The notes under the pieces were generated by a model that saw only the letters and a program-made list of their open reading frames with translations, was not told the origin of the DNA and did not search any database. A program made the translations under genes and the position numbers. This document shows, one piece after another, positions 17,614 through 25,751 of a DNA stretch of 64,000 nt. Origin of the DNA: Flavobacteriia bacterium (GTDB lineage: Bacteria > Bacteroidota > Bacteroidia > Flavobacteriales_D > Crocinitomicaceae); NCBI GenBank assembly GCA_947446925.1, contig CANFHU010000001.1, positions 425,660-489,659 of the forward strand. Reading direction: 5' to 3'. Every line of letters begins with the position of its first letter. The first letter of the stretch is position 1.

Positions 17614-18942
17614 ATGGATATTTGGATTAAAGCCGCGCAATTTATTTTATCACTTTCCTTATTAGTAATTCTACACGAATTTGGTCATTTTATCCCTGCT
17701 AAGCTTTTTAAAACACGCGTAGAAAAATTTTATCTTTTCTTTAATCCTTGGTTTTCTCTATTTAAAAAGAAAATAGGGGATACGGAATGGGGAATCGGTT
17801 GGTTACCATTAGGAGGTTTTGTAAAAATTTCTGGAATGGTAGATGAATCGATGGATAAAGAACAATTAGCACAACCTGCTCAATCTTGGGAGTTTAGATC
17901 TAAACCAGCATGGCAACGTTTAATTATCATGTTAGGTGGTGTGTTTGTGAACGTGGTGGTAGGCTTTGTTATTTACATTGGTGTAGTTTTTTATTTTGGG
18001 GTAGAACGTTTAGAGCCTTCTTCCTTAAAACAAGGGGTAGCAATACATCCATATGTAGAAAAATACGGTTTAAAATCTGGAGATTATATTCTTGCTGTGG
18101 ATGGTAAACCAACTAAAAATGTCTTGGAAGTTACAAGTCAGGTAATGTTCCGTGGAGCAAGAGATATTCAAGTGAAACATGTAGATGGAAAAATTTCTAC
18201 GATACACCTTCCTGAAAATATTGGAAACGAATTATTTGAAAATTCTGCCTTTCCTTTGATTAGTTTGCGTTCTAGTTCTACCACTGTAGATTCAATCGTT
18301 CCTAAATCCAATGCGCAAAAAGCAAAACTGCAAAAAGGAGATAAATTTTTAGCAATCAACGGAAATTCAATCGCTTATTTTGATGAACTTCAGAAGCAAT
18401 TATTCCTAAACAAATCAAAAACGACAACTGCACAAATTCTAAGAGGGAAGGATACGTTAGAGGTAAAAATTAATGTAACCAAAGAGGGAACTTTAGGGTT
18501 TATGACAACACAAAGTTTGATTGACCTGAATTCGATTAAACAATACAAACCTGGATTAGGTGAAAGTGTTGGTTTAGGTATGGATTTAGCCGTTAACACC
18601 TTAGGGGATTACATAGGGCAATTTAAATATGTCTTTACGAAAAAAGGAGCATCTTCTTTAGGTGGTTTTGCTTCGATGGGAAATATGTTCCCAAGCACGT
18701 GGGATTGGGAGATTTTCTGGATGCGAACTGCTTGGATTTCATTAGCGTTAGCAATTATGAATTTATTGCCGATTCCAGCATTGGATGGCGGGCATGTTGT
18801 GTTTTTATTATATGAAATGATTACGGGTAAAGAAGCACCTCAAAAAGTGTTGGAAATTGCTCAGTATGTTGGAATTGTCTTATTATTAAGTTTAATGTTA
18901 TACGCAAATGGAAACGATGTTTATCGCATCTTTTTCAAATAA
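17614..18942 (+). CDS. rseP: Site-2 intramembrane metalloprotease RseP
   Basis: RseP-type proteases cleave membrane-embedded substrates such as anti-sigma factors and leftover signal peptides. The 442-residue protein has the zinc motif HEFGH at residues 21-25 in the first membrane helix, and the partner motif NLLPIPALDGGH (LDGGH at 390-394) in a C-terminal helix. Two PDZ domains sit between (about 125-205 and 215-295; GLKSGDYILAVDGKP and KLQKGDKFLAING). Length fits the family. It appears to start a plus-strand group with tryptophan dioxygenase (24 bases apart) and two glycosyltransferases. Confidence 0.96.
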   Translation: MDIWIKAAQFILSLSLLVILHEFGHFIPAKLFKTRVEKFYLFFNPWFSLFKKKIGDTEWGIGWLPLGGFVKISGMVDESMDKEQLAQPAQSWEFRSKPAWQRLIIMLGGVFVNVVVGFVIYIGVVFYFGVERLEPSSLKQGVAIHPYVEKYGLKSGDYILAVDGKPTKNVLEVTSQVMFRGARDIQVKHVDGKISTIHLPENIGNELFENSAFPLISLRSSSTTVDSIVPKSNAQKAKLQKGDKFLAINGNSIAYFDELQKQLFLNKSKTTTAQILRGKDTLEVKINVTKEGTLGFMTTQSLIDLNSIKQYKPGLGESVGLGMDLAVNTLGDYIGQFKYVFTKKGASSLGGFASMGNMFPSTWDWEIFWMRTAWISLALAIMNLLPIPALDGGHVVFLLYEMITGKEAPQKVLEIAQYVGIVLLLSLMLYANGNDVYRIFFK

Positions 18943-18966
18943 TATTTGTTTTAAACCCCTTGTATT

Positions 18967-19923
18967 ATGGAAATTACACAAGAAATTAAAGATAAATTAG
19001 AAAAAATCCAAGCAAAATATTCTGCTATTGGGGAGGATTTTAATGCTTACTTAGAAGGTTTATTGTACGCAGACTCTGTAACGTATTGGGACTACATTGA
19101 AGTAGACACCCTTTTAAGTTTACAAAAACCACGTACAAAATTTCCAGATGAGGTAGTTTTTATCATGTATCACCAAATTACCGAATTGTATTTCAAACTT
19201 TCTTTACGAGAATTTGATCAAATTAGTGAACGTGAAAATTTAACGGCGGAATTCTTTTTAGATCGTGTTACACGTATCAATCGTTATTTTGGTGCTTTGA
19301 CGCATAGTTTTGAAATCATGATCGATGGGATGGAACGCGAACAATTCTTGAAATTTAGAATGTCTTTGCTTCCTGCATCTGGTTTTCAATCAGCACAATA
19401 TAGAAAAATTGAAATATCTTCTACAGACTTTATTCGTCTAGTCCATAAAGATGTACGCGATAATTATACGGGAGATGAGTCTATTGCAGAATTATTCGAG
19501 CACATCTATTGGAAAGAAGGTGCTACCGAAATAGCATCTGGTAAAAAAACATTGACCCTCATTGAATTCGAAGAAAGATATCGTGAGCAATTCATTGCCT
19601 TGGGCGAGAAAAAACGTTCGGCTAATTTATGGCAATGTTACCTTCGCTTATCGAAAGATGAGCAACAAAACCCAGAAATTATTGCTGCATTAAAACAAAA
19701 TGACATTAATGTCAATGTCAATTGGCCATTAGCACACTATAAATCTGCTGTTCGTTACTTACATACTGGTAAAACAGATGTTGCTGCAACAGGAGGTACA
19801 AACTGGCAAAAATATTTACCTCCAAGATTCCAAAAACGTATTTTCTATCCAGCACTTTGGTCGGATCAAGAAATCGAAGAATGGGGTAAATCTTGGGTAG
19901 ATGAAATTACAAAAGGATTATAG
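18967..19923 (+). CDS. kynA: Tryptophan 2,3-dioxygenase
   Basis: This heme enzyme oxidises L-tryptophan to N-formylkynurenine, the first step of the kynurenine pathway. The 318-residue protein carries the family signature FRMSLLPASGFQSAQYRKIE (residues 130-149; R131 would bind the substrate carboxylate), the distal histidine H69 in MYHQITELYFKL, the likely proximal heme ligand H257, and the TGGTNWQKYL loop (275-284). Length is between the bacterial (about 300) and the animal form. Its place between rseP and glycosyltransferases says little about regulation; no other kynurenine genes are in the window. Confidence 0.93.
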   Translation: MEITQEIKDKLEKIQAKYSAIGEDFNAYLEGLLYADSVTYWDYIEVDTLLSLQKPRTKFPDEVVFIMYHQITELYFKLSLREFDQISERENLTAEFFLDRVTRINRYFGALTHSFEIMIDGMEREQFLKFRMSLLPASGFQSAQYRKIEISSTDFIRLVHKDVRDNYTGDESIAELFEHIYWKEGATEIASGKKTLTLIEFEERYREQFIALGEKKRSANLWQCYLRLSKDEQQNPEIIAALKQNDINVNVNWPLAHYKSAVRYLHTGKTDVAATGGTNWQKYLPPRFQKRIFYPALWSDQEIEEWGKSWVDEITKGL

Positions 19924-19947
19924 TTTTTTATTTTTTATCCATTTTGT

Positions 19948-21042
19948 ATGAATCTTTCGGACGTAAAATTTGATTGCAGGCACTTTAGAACAGGTATTCC
20001 TTGTCTTCCTAATAAGAAAGAAAATGCGGTGTGTTCAAACTGTAATGCCTATGATAAAATCCAAACACGTATTTTAATTGTAAAATTAGGTGCTTTGGGC
20101 GATGTGATTCGTACAACTCCTTTGTTAGAGAGATTTAAACAGGAATACCCAGGTGTTCATGTGACTTGGTTAACACTTAGTCCTGCAATTTTACCGAAGG
20201 AGCAAATCGATGTGATTCATACATGGAATTTTACTTCAATATTTACGATTGAAAATACGACATTTGATATTGCCATTAATTTAGATAAAGATCCAGAAGC
20301 GTGTATGTTACTTGCCAAAGTAGATGCGCCAATTAAATATGGATATACCTGGGAAAATAACCATATTGCTCCTGCAACAGAGAAAGCAAACCATAAGTTA
20401 TTGACTGGATTTTTTGATGAATTATCCAAAAATAATACGAAAAGCTACCTCGAAGAAATTTTTGAAATCTGTCATTTTGATTTTAGAAAAGAAGAATATC
20501 AAATTAATTTGAATCCTACTTTAGCCGCTACTTGGAAAGATAAACTTGCATCCCTTGCTGCTGGAAAAACGATTGTAGGTTTGAATACAGGTTGTGGTCC
20601 ACGTTGGAATACGCGCCTTTGGTCAGAAGAATCTTGGGAAGCGCTAGCCAGACAACTCCGTGAAAATGGCTTTTATCCTATTTTTTTAGGAGGCGAACTA
20701 GAACACACCAAAAATCTTAAAATGGCCGATACATCGGGTGCACATTACCCAGGTCATTTTTCATTAGAAGAATTTATTGCGTTAACAAATGCGTGCGATA
20801 TCATTGTGACGCAAGTTTCTATGATGATGCATATTGCTACGGCACTTCGTAAAAAGATGGTTCTTTGCAATACGATTTTCAACAAATTTGAATTTGAGTT
20901 ATACAATCGAGGTATTCTTGTAGGACCTCCAAATGCATGTGTATGTTTTTATGGTAATACCTGTATAAAAGGCACTTCTTGTATGCACGAAATTACACCG
21001 AATGATTTTTTGAAAGCGATTACTGAACTCGATAGAAAGTAA
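19948..21042 (+). CDS. Glycosyltransferase family 9 with extra N-terminal cysteines
   Basis: The 364-residue protein is a GT9 (heptosyltransferase-like) enzyme: RILIVKLGALGDVIRTTPLL at residues 41-60 is the GT9 start, and TQVSMMMHIATALRK in the C-terminal half replaces the usual nucleotide-sugar motif. It has 40 extra N-terminal residues with four cysteines (C10, C19, C29, C32), plus a C-terminal cluster (CVCFYGNTCIKGTSCM). The clusters could bind a metal (inference). It would transfer a sugar in surface-glycan synthesis. The next gene, a family 4 glycosyltransferase, starts 2 bases later, so the two probably work on the same glycan. Confidence 0.83.
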   Translation: MNLSDVKFDCRHFRTGIPCLPNKKENAVCSNCNAYDKIQTRILIVKLGALGDVIRTTPLLERFKQEYPGVHVTWLTLSPAILPKEQIDVIHTWNFTSIFTIENTTFDIAINLDKDPEACMLLAKVDAPIKYGYTWENNHIAPATEKANHKLLTGFFDELSKNNTKSYLEEIFEICHFDFRKEEYQINLNPTLAATWKDKLASLAAGKTIVGLNTGCGPRWNTRLWSEESWEALARQLRENGFYPIFLGGELEHTKNLKMADTSGAHYPGHFSLEEFIALTNACDIIVTQVSMMMHIATALRKKMVLCNTIFNKFEFELYNRGILVGPPNACVCFYGNTCIKGTSCMHEITPNDFLKAITELDRK

Positions 21043-21044
21043 CT

Positions 21045-22163
21045 ATGAAAATTGCATTTTTATCCACTTTTTATCCTTTTAGAGGAGGAATTGCTCAATT
21101 TAACGCCTTGATGTATCGTGCCTTCGAAAAAGAGCATACAGTCAAAGCATTTACTTTTAAACGTCAATACCCAGATTTTTTATTTCCTGGGGAAACCCAA
21201 TACGTGACAAAAGAAGATATCGCAGATGAAATTCCATCCGTAGAAGTTTTGGATTCCATTAATCCAGTTACTTTTATTACTACTTCTCAAAAAGTAAAAC
21301 AATTTGCACCAGATATTTTTATTACAAAATATTGGATGACCTTTTTTGGACCTTCCTTGGGTTATGTTGCAAAAAAATTGAATAAAAAAGCGAAACGCAT
21401 TTCTGTTTTGGATAATGTCATTCCACACGAAAAACGTTTTTTTGACGGATTTTGTAATCGATTTTTTTTAAAACATAATGACGGCTTTGTTGTTATGTCC
21501 GATGCGGTTTTAAAAGATTTATTATCCATTAAACCAGACGCAAAATATATTCGTGTTAATCATCCGGTATACAATCATTTTCCTACGCAGATACCACAAG
21601 AAAATGCACAGCAGAGCCTGAACTTGGATCCAACCAAAAAAACGATCTTGTTTTTTGGGTTCATTCGAGAGTATAAGGGATTAGATTTATTAATTCAAGC
21701 AATGGATGTGTTAGATGATTCTTATCAGTTGATTATCGCTGGTGAAGTCTATGGTTCGTTTGATAAATACCAAGAATTGATCGATAATTCAACAGCCAAT
21801 TCTCGTATTGCTTTGTATAATCAATACATTGCAGACAACGAAGTTTCGGATTATTTTTCGGCTGCAGACGTTTGTGTACTTCCATATAAATCCGCTACGC
21901 AGTCTGGTATCACTTCGATTGCAAATCATTATAATTTACCAATTATTGCTACGAATGTGGGAGGTTTAAAAGAAACGATTCACCACCAAAAAACAGGATT
22001 GATCGTTGATAAACCAGAAGTTAGTCATATAGCGGATTCTATAAAAACCTATTTCGATGGTAATTTTAAAGCCGACTTTGCGGCTGAGATTGAAAAAGAA
22101 AAACTAGAAAATTCTTGGGAAAATTTTGTTGCAAAAATTATTGCTTTTAGTAAAGAATTATAA
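21045..22163 (+). CDS. Glycosyltransferase family 4
   Basis: The 372-residue protein has the GT-B layout of family GT4. The acceptor domain starts MKIAFLSTFYPFRGGIAQFN, the linker is followed by KTILFFGFIREYKGLDLLIQ (about residue 200) and the donor site is SATQSGITSIANHYNLPIIATNVGGLKE (about 284-311; the glutamate of the usual EX7E motif is partly changed). Substrate unknown, presumably envelope polysaccharide or LPS. It follows the GT9 gene by 2 bases, and its stop region overlaps the convergent radical SAM gene by 6 bases. Confidence 0.87.
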   Translation: MKIAFLSTFYPFRGGIAQFNALMYRAFEKEHTVKAFTFKRQYPDFLFPGETQYVTKEDIADEIPSVEVLDSINPVTFITTSQKVKQFAPDIFITKYWMTFFGPSLGYVAKKLNKKAKRISVLDNVIPHEKRFFDGFCNRFFLKHNDGFVVMSDAVLKDLLSIKPDAKYIRVNHPVYNHFPTQIPQENAQQSLNLDPTKKTILFFGFIREYKGLDLLIQAMDVLDDSYQLIIAGEVYGSFDKYQELIDNSTANSRIALYNQYIADNEVSDYFSAADVCVLPYKSATQSGITSIANHYNLPIIATNVGGLKETIHHQKTGLIVDKPEVSHIADSIKTYFDGNFKADFAAEIEKEKLENSWENFVAKIIAFSKEL

Positions 22164-23177
22164 CCATACCTTACTTCCTTCAGAGCAATTTTGACAAATA
22201 TCTATCTGATTACGTTTTGTAAGTACACTACTTCTAAATTCTTGGTATTTTTTTGATTTCCATAGTCTTTCAAATGGTTGGTCGATAGCAGAACCTAAGG
22301 TATAGGTTGCATCTTTATCAAAACAACAAGGAACAACTTTTGCATCCCAAGTCAGTACACAAGAAGACCACATGCGCCAACAATGATTGCCAGTTTTATA
22401 TTTTAATCGAAACGTTCCGTCTTTTTGTTTTTTATAACGTGCATATTGTTCTTGGGTAGGAATCAGTGGATTTCCATGGGTGTAATCGTAAATTTGTGCT
22501 GATTTTAAACGTACTTCATTCACACCAAGTTTTTTCGCCAATTGATATATAGAAGGTATTTCATGTTCATTTGGCTTAACAACAAGAAACTGAAAAATGA
22601 GGTGTGGTGTAGAAGAATTTTTTCGTTTCTTCGCTGCAACAATGGATTTAGTTCCTTCAATTACTTTGGTTAAATCACCATTTACCCGATAACTTTCATA
22701 ACTTTCTTGGGTTGTACCATCAATGGAAATAATCAGTCGATCTAAACCAGAGTCTACTATTTTTTCTGCTAGTTCTGGTGTAATAAAATGTGCATTAGTA
22801 GAAGTCGCAGTATACACTTTATGTTTTTTTGCATCTTTAATGAGTTCTAAAAAATCTGGATGTAAAAATGGTTCGCCCTGAAAATAATAATTAATATAAA
22901 ATAGTTGTTTACCTATACTACGTAATAAATTACGATTTACTTCAAGGTTTAATTTTCCAGTTGCTCTAGTGAATTGTTTTAAACCACTAGGGCATTCAGG
23001 ACAACCTAAATTGCAAGCAGTGGTAGGTTCTATACTAACGGTAAAAGGATTTCCGTAAAGAATTGATTTTCGTAGTATTCTGGAAAGTAGAAATGAAAAA
23101 TACAAACGAATCAAATTATAAACACGATAAAATGTAAGGTGTTTGATAATATTGATCGAATCTTTTTTTATTAGCAT
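22158..23177 (-). CDS. Radical SAM protein with SPASM domain
   Basis: I start at the ATG at 23177 (339 residues), which overlaps the maf stop by 7 bases as in a coupled operon; an upstream ATG at 23216 would add 13 residues inside maf. The radical SAM cluster motif is CNLGCPEC (C55, C59, C62), following SIEPTTA. The C-terminus has a SPASM-like cysteine set (CWRMWSSCVLTWDAKVVPCCFD, then CQNC), which binds further iron-sulfur clusters. Such proteins modify peptides or other substrates; the target is unknown. No precursor peptide gene was seen nearby, so a role in RiPP synthesis is not supported. Confidence 0.87.
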   Translation of the reverse strand: MLIKKDSINIIKHLTFYRVYNLIRLYFSFLLSRILRKSILYGNPFTVSIEPTTACNLGCPECPSGLKQFTRATGKLNLEVNRNLLRSIGKQLFYINYYFQGEPFLHPDFLELIKDAKKHKVYTATSTNAHFITPELAEKIVDSGLDRLIISIDGTTQESYESYRVNGDLTKVIEGTKSIVAAKKRKNSSTPHLIFQFLVVKPNEHEIPSIYQLAKKLGVNEVRLKSAQIYDYTHGNPLIPTQEQYARYKKQKDGTFRLKYKTGNHCWRMWSSCVLTWDAKVVPCCFDKDATYTLGSAIDQPFERLWKSKKYQEFRSSVLTKRNQIDICQNCSEGSKVWL

Positions 23178-23764
23178 ATTGGTTGTATATACCCCAATTT
23201 TTTCATCACCTTCCATAATTCTGCTGTCGGTAATCCCATGACATTGTAATAAGAACCATGCATTTTTTCAATGCCGATATATCCAATCCATTCCTGAATA
23301 CCGTAGGAACCTGCTTTATCAAAAGGGTTGAATTTTTCTACATAATAATCAATTTCCCAGGATTCTAATGGTAGAAAAGTTACTTCCGTAGTAACGTCAA
23401 AGGTAAATGATTCCTGAATTGTTGCTAAATGGACACCTGTTATCACTTGGTGAGTTTTACCTGCTAATAATGCAATCATTTGCTTCGCTGCATCTTTATT
23501 TTCTGGTTTTCCTAAAACCTTTGATTCCGTTATGACTATTGTATCTGAAGTTAGTAATAATTCAGTTGGATTTAATGTGTCTAATAATGCTTTCGCTTTA
23601 ATTTCAGCTAAAAAAGAAGCGATTTGCTGCGGTTTTAGACTTTCAGGATAACTTTCATCCGTATCTAAGGTGCGGACTTCGTACGGTAAGCCTAAACCTT
23701 GTATTAATTCCTGTCTACGTGGTGACTTTGAACCTAAAATTAATTGATGGGTGAGTTTGAACAT
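23171..23764 (-). CDS. maf: Maf-family nucleotide pyrophosphatase
   Basis: Maf proteins hydrolyse non-canonical or modified nucleoside triphosphates (dTTP/UTP or methylated forms) to monophosphates. The 197-residue protein has the N-terminal LGSKSPRRQELIQGLG (residues 10-25), DTDES (34-38), the catalytic aspartate in LLTSDTIV (about 71), KPENKDAA and the C-terminal FDKAGSYGIQEW. It lies 2 bases after murI and overlaps the following radical SAM gene, forming a compact operon. Confidence 0.94.
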   Translation of the reverse strand: MFKLTHQLILGSKSPRRQELIQGLGLPYEVRTLDTDESYPESLKPQQIASFLAEIKAKALLDTLNPTELLLTSDTIVITESKVLGKPENKDAAKQMIALLAGKTHQVITGVHLATIQESFTFDVTTEVTFLPLESWEIDYYVEKFNPFDKAGSYGIQEWIGYIGIEKMHGSYYNVMGLPTAELWKVMKKLGYIQPIC

Positions 23765-23766
23765 AC

Positions 23767-24588
23767 TTAATGAATGACTATGTGGTTGGATTTTACTTCT
23801 TGGTTTAAGAATGTAGATGCTTTTTTGTCAAAATCGACAGCAGTCTCAGTGGTAAAATAACGAGTTTCGCCATTTTTCGTACACATAGTCGCTAATTCTT
23901 GATGACGTTGTAAATAATCTACTAAGCTGTTTGCTATAATGTCTCCTTGGGTTATTACTTGTATATTTTCACCAACAATATTTTTTACAATTTCTGCAAC
24001 AATCGGATAATGAGTACAACCTAAAAGTAAAGTATCAATTGCAGTATCTTTCGCAAGTAATTTCATTACATCTTGTTCTATAAACCATTTACCTCCTAAT
24101 TGATCATATACCTGATTTTCAATTATTGGAACCCACATCGGACAGGATTTTTGAGAGATTTCAATTTCTGGAAAAAACTTTTCTATTTCCAGTCGGTAAG
24201 AATCTGATTTTATGGTTCCTTCCGTTGCTAATATACCTATGTGTTTCGTTTGAGAAATACTTCCAATGATTTCAGAAGTTGGCCGTATTACACCAAGTAC
24301 ACGTTTGTGTGCTTCTACCGTTGGTAAATATTTTTGTTGTATAGTACGTAATGCTTTTGCAGAAGCGGTATTACATGCCAAAATTATTAATTCACATCCT
24401 TGACTAAAGAGATATTCAACGGCTTGTAAGGTGAATTCGTAAACAACGTCAAAGGAACGTGAACCATATGGCGCACGCGCATTATCTCCTAAATATAAAA
24501 AATCATATTCTGGTAATTTTTTTTGTAAATCAGCCAGTATGGTTAATCCACCATAACCAGAGTCAAAAACACCAATTGGTTTTTTCAT
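23767..24588 (-). CDS. murI: Glutamate racemase
   Basis: MurI makes D-glutamate for peptidoglycan. I start it at 24588 (273 residues): MKKPIGVFDSGYGGLT is the standard N-terminus, and the longer frame to 24627 would run into the ompH terminator. Catalytic motifs are VFDSG (D8, S9), LACNTASA (first catalytic cysteine) and LLLGCTHYPI (second catalytic cysteine, with His). Length fits the family. It follows the envelope operon uppS-bamA-ompH-ompH, as commonly in Bacteroidota, but a terminator separates them here. Confidence 0.95.
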   Translation of the reverse strand: MKKPIGVFDSGYGGLTILADLQKKLPEYDFLYLGDNARAPYGSRSFDVVYEFTLQAVEYLFSQGCELIILACNTASAKALRTIQQKYLPTVEAHKRVLGVIRPTSEIIGSISQTKHIGILATEGTIKSDSYRLEIEKFFPEIEISQKSCPMWVPIIENQVYDQLGGKWFIEQDVMKLLAKDTAIDTLLLGCTHYPIVAEIVKNIVGENIQVITQGDIIANSLVDYLQRHQELATMCTKNGETRYFTTETAVDFDKKASTFLNQEVKSNHIVIH

Positions 24589-24610
24589 AGATATAGTACT
24601 TCGTTTCCCA

Positions 24611-24643
24611 AAAATAAAAAAAGGCAACCGATATGATTGCCTT
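24611..24643 (-). terminator. Rho-independent terminator after second ompH
   Basis: Read on the minus strand, AAAGGCAA pairs with TTGCCTTT across a 9-base loop and is followed by a T-rich tail. It ends the uppS-bamA-ompH-ompH transcript just before murI. Confidence 0.75.
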
Positions 24644-24664
24644 TAAAGTATGTTTATGAATTAA

Positions 24665-25183
24665 TTATTTTTTAACAGGTGCTTCAATAGCATCCAAACG
24701 TAATAATTCTATTCTAACTTCCCCTGTAATATCTATTCCACCTGCAAAATATAAAGTGGAAGTTTCATCTACTACATAACTTAATTTTTTACGTCCTGCA
24801 ACAATTTCAATTGCTTTTTTTACGCGTTTTAAGATAGGTTCGTTTAATTCTGTACCTAATTGTTGCATTTTTTGTTGTAATTCTTGCTCACGTAATTGCA
24901 TCGCTTGTTGTTTCTTTTGCAATTGTTCTTCCTCATTTTGTTTGATGATTGGAGACAAGGTTGCTTGTTCAGACATATATTTAGAATATCTTTTTTGCAA
25001 ATCCGCTTCCATTTCTTTTAACTCTTCCATACCTCTTTTCTCAAAATCTTCAATTTGAGACATGGCTACTTTACGGGATGGAAGTGTATCCAACAATTTT
25101 TGTGTGTTTACGTGTCCAATTTTGGATTGTGCAATGGATGTTAATGAAACAAAAATTGCAAATACAACTACTAACTTTTTCAT
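24665..25183 (-). CDS. OmpH/Skp-family periplasmic chaperone (second copy)
   Basis: OmpH/Skp proteins hold unfolded outer-membrane proteins in the periplasm and hand them to the BAM complex. The 172-residue product has a signal peptide (1-18, LTSIAQS), the start IGHVNTQKLLDTLPS and a long coiled coil (about residues 45-120, rich in E, K, Q), then a short beta strand region (KLSYVVDETSTLYFAGG). It lies 53 bases after another ompH. The closing IDAPVKK tail is polar. The copies are only distantly alike, so they may serve different clients. Confidence 0.9.
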   Translation of the reverse strand: MKKLVVVFAIFVSLTSIAQSKIGHVNTQKLLDTLPSRKVAMSQIEDFEKRGMEELKEMEADLQKRYSKYMSEQATLSPIIKQNEEEQLQKKQQAMQLREQELQQKMQQLGTELNEPILKRVKKAIEIVAGRKKLSYVVDETSTLYFAGGIDITGEVRIELLRLDAIEAPVKK

Positions 25184-25236
25184 TTTTACTCTTTTTTTAT
25201 TTGTTATATATTATGTCACTTGTTACTCTTAACGCG

Positions 25237-25749
25237 TCACTTAATTCCTAATTCTTTAATTACTTCGTCGCTTAAATCTGATTTTTTATCCGCATAGACC
25301 AAATTACTTTGATTTGCTTTATCGAATATAAACGAATAATTTTTTTTTGAAGCAACTTTTTGCATCGCATCGAAAACTTTATCTTGTATCGGTTTTACTA
25401 ACTCTTGACGTTTTTGAAAGTATTCACCGCCAACACCAAATCGCGTTTTTTGTAATCCTACAATTTCGTTTTCTAATTTTTGTAATTCTCCTTTACGTTT
25501 TTCTTTTTCTTCAGAAGGCAACAATACTTCTTCGCGCAAAAATAAGTCTTTCTTTTGATTTAAAACAACATATCTTTCATCAATCTCTTTCGTCCAACGG
25601 TCTGCCAATTTATCTAAGCGATCCTTTGCTTCCTTGTATTCTGGCATTTTGGATAAAATAAATTCCGAATTTATATACCCGATTTTTTGTGCATTCACAG
25701 AAATGATCGTGACGAAAACTAGTATAATGGACAGAAATAATTTTTTCAT
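25237..25749 (-). CDS. OmpH/Skp-family periplasmic chaperone (first copy)
   Basis: The 170-residue product has a signal peptide (1-20, ISVNAQ) followed by KIGYINSEFILSKMPEYKEAKDRLD and a long charged coiled coil (about 35-125), then the beta segment KKNYSFIFDKANQSNLVYAD. This is the Skp body-and-tentacle layout. It starts 2 bases after the bamA stop, so translation is probably coupled, consistent with a joint role in outer-membrane protein assembly. Confidence 0.92.
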   Translation of the reverse strand: MKKLFLSIILVFVTIISVNAQKIGYINSEFILSKMPEYKEAKDRLDKLADRWTKEIDERYVVLNQKKDLFLREEVLLPSEEKEKRKGELQKLENEIVGLQKTRFGVGGEYFQKRQELVKPIQDKVFDAMQKVASKKNYSFIFDKANQSNLVYADKKSDLSDEVIKELGIK

Positions 25750-25751
25750 TT

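Noticed and set aside
22158..23177. RiPP biosynthesis locus around the SPASM radical SAM protein
   Set aside because: No precursor peptide, RRE protein or exporter is adjacent; neighbours are maf, murI and glycosyltransferases.
24589..24627. N-terminal extension of murI by 13 codons
   Set aside because: It would run into the terminator hairpin of the preceding operon, and MKKPIGVFDSG is the normal start.
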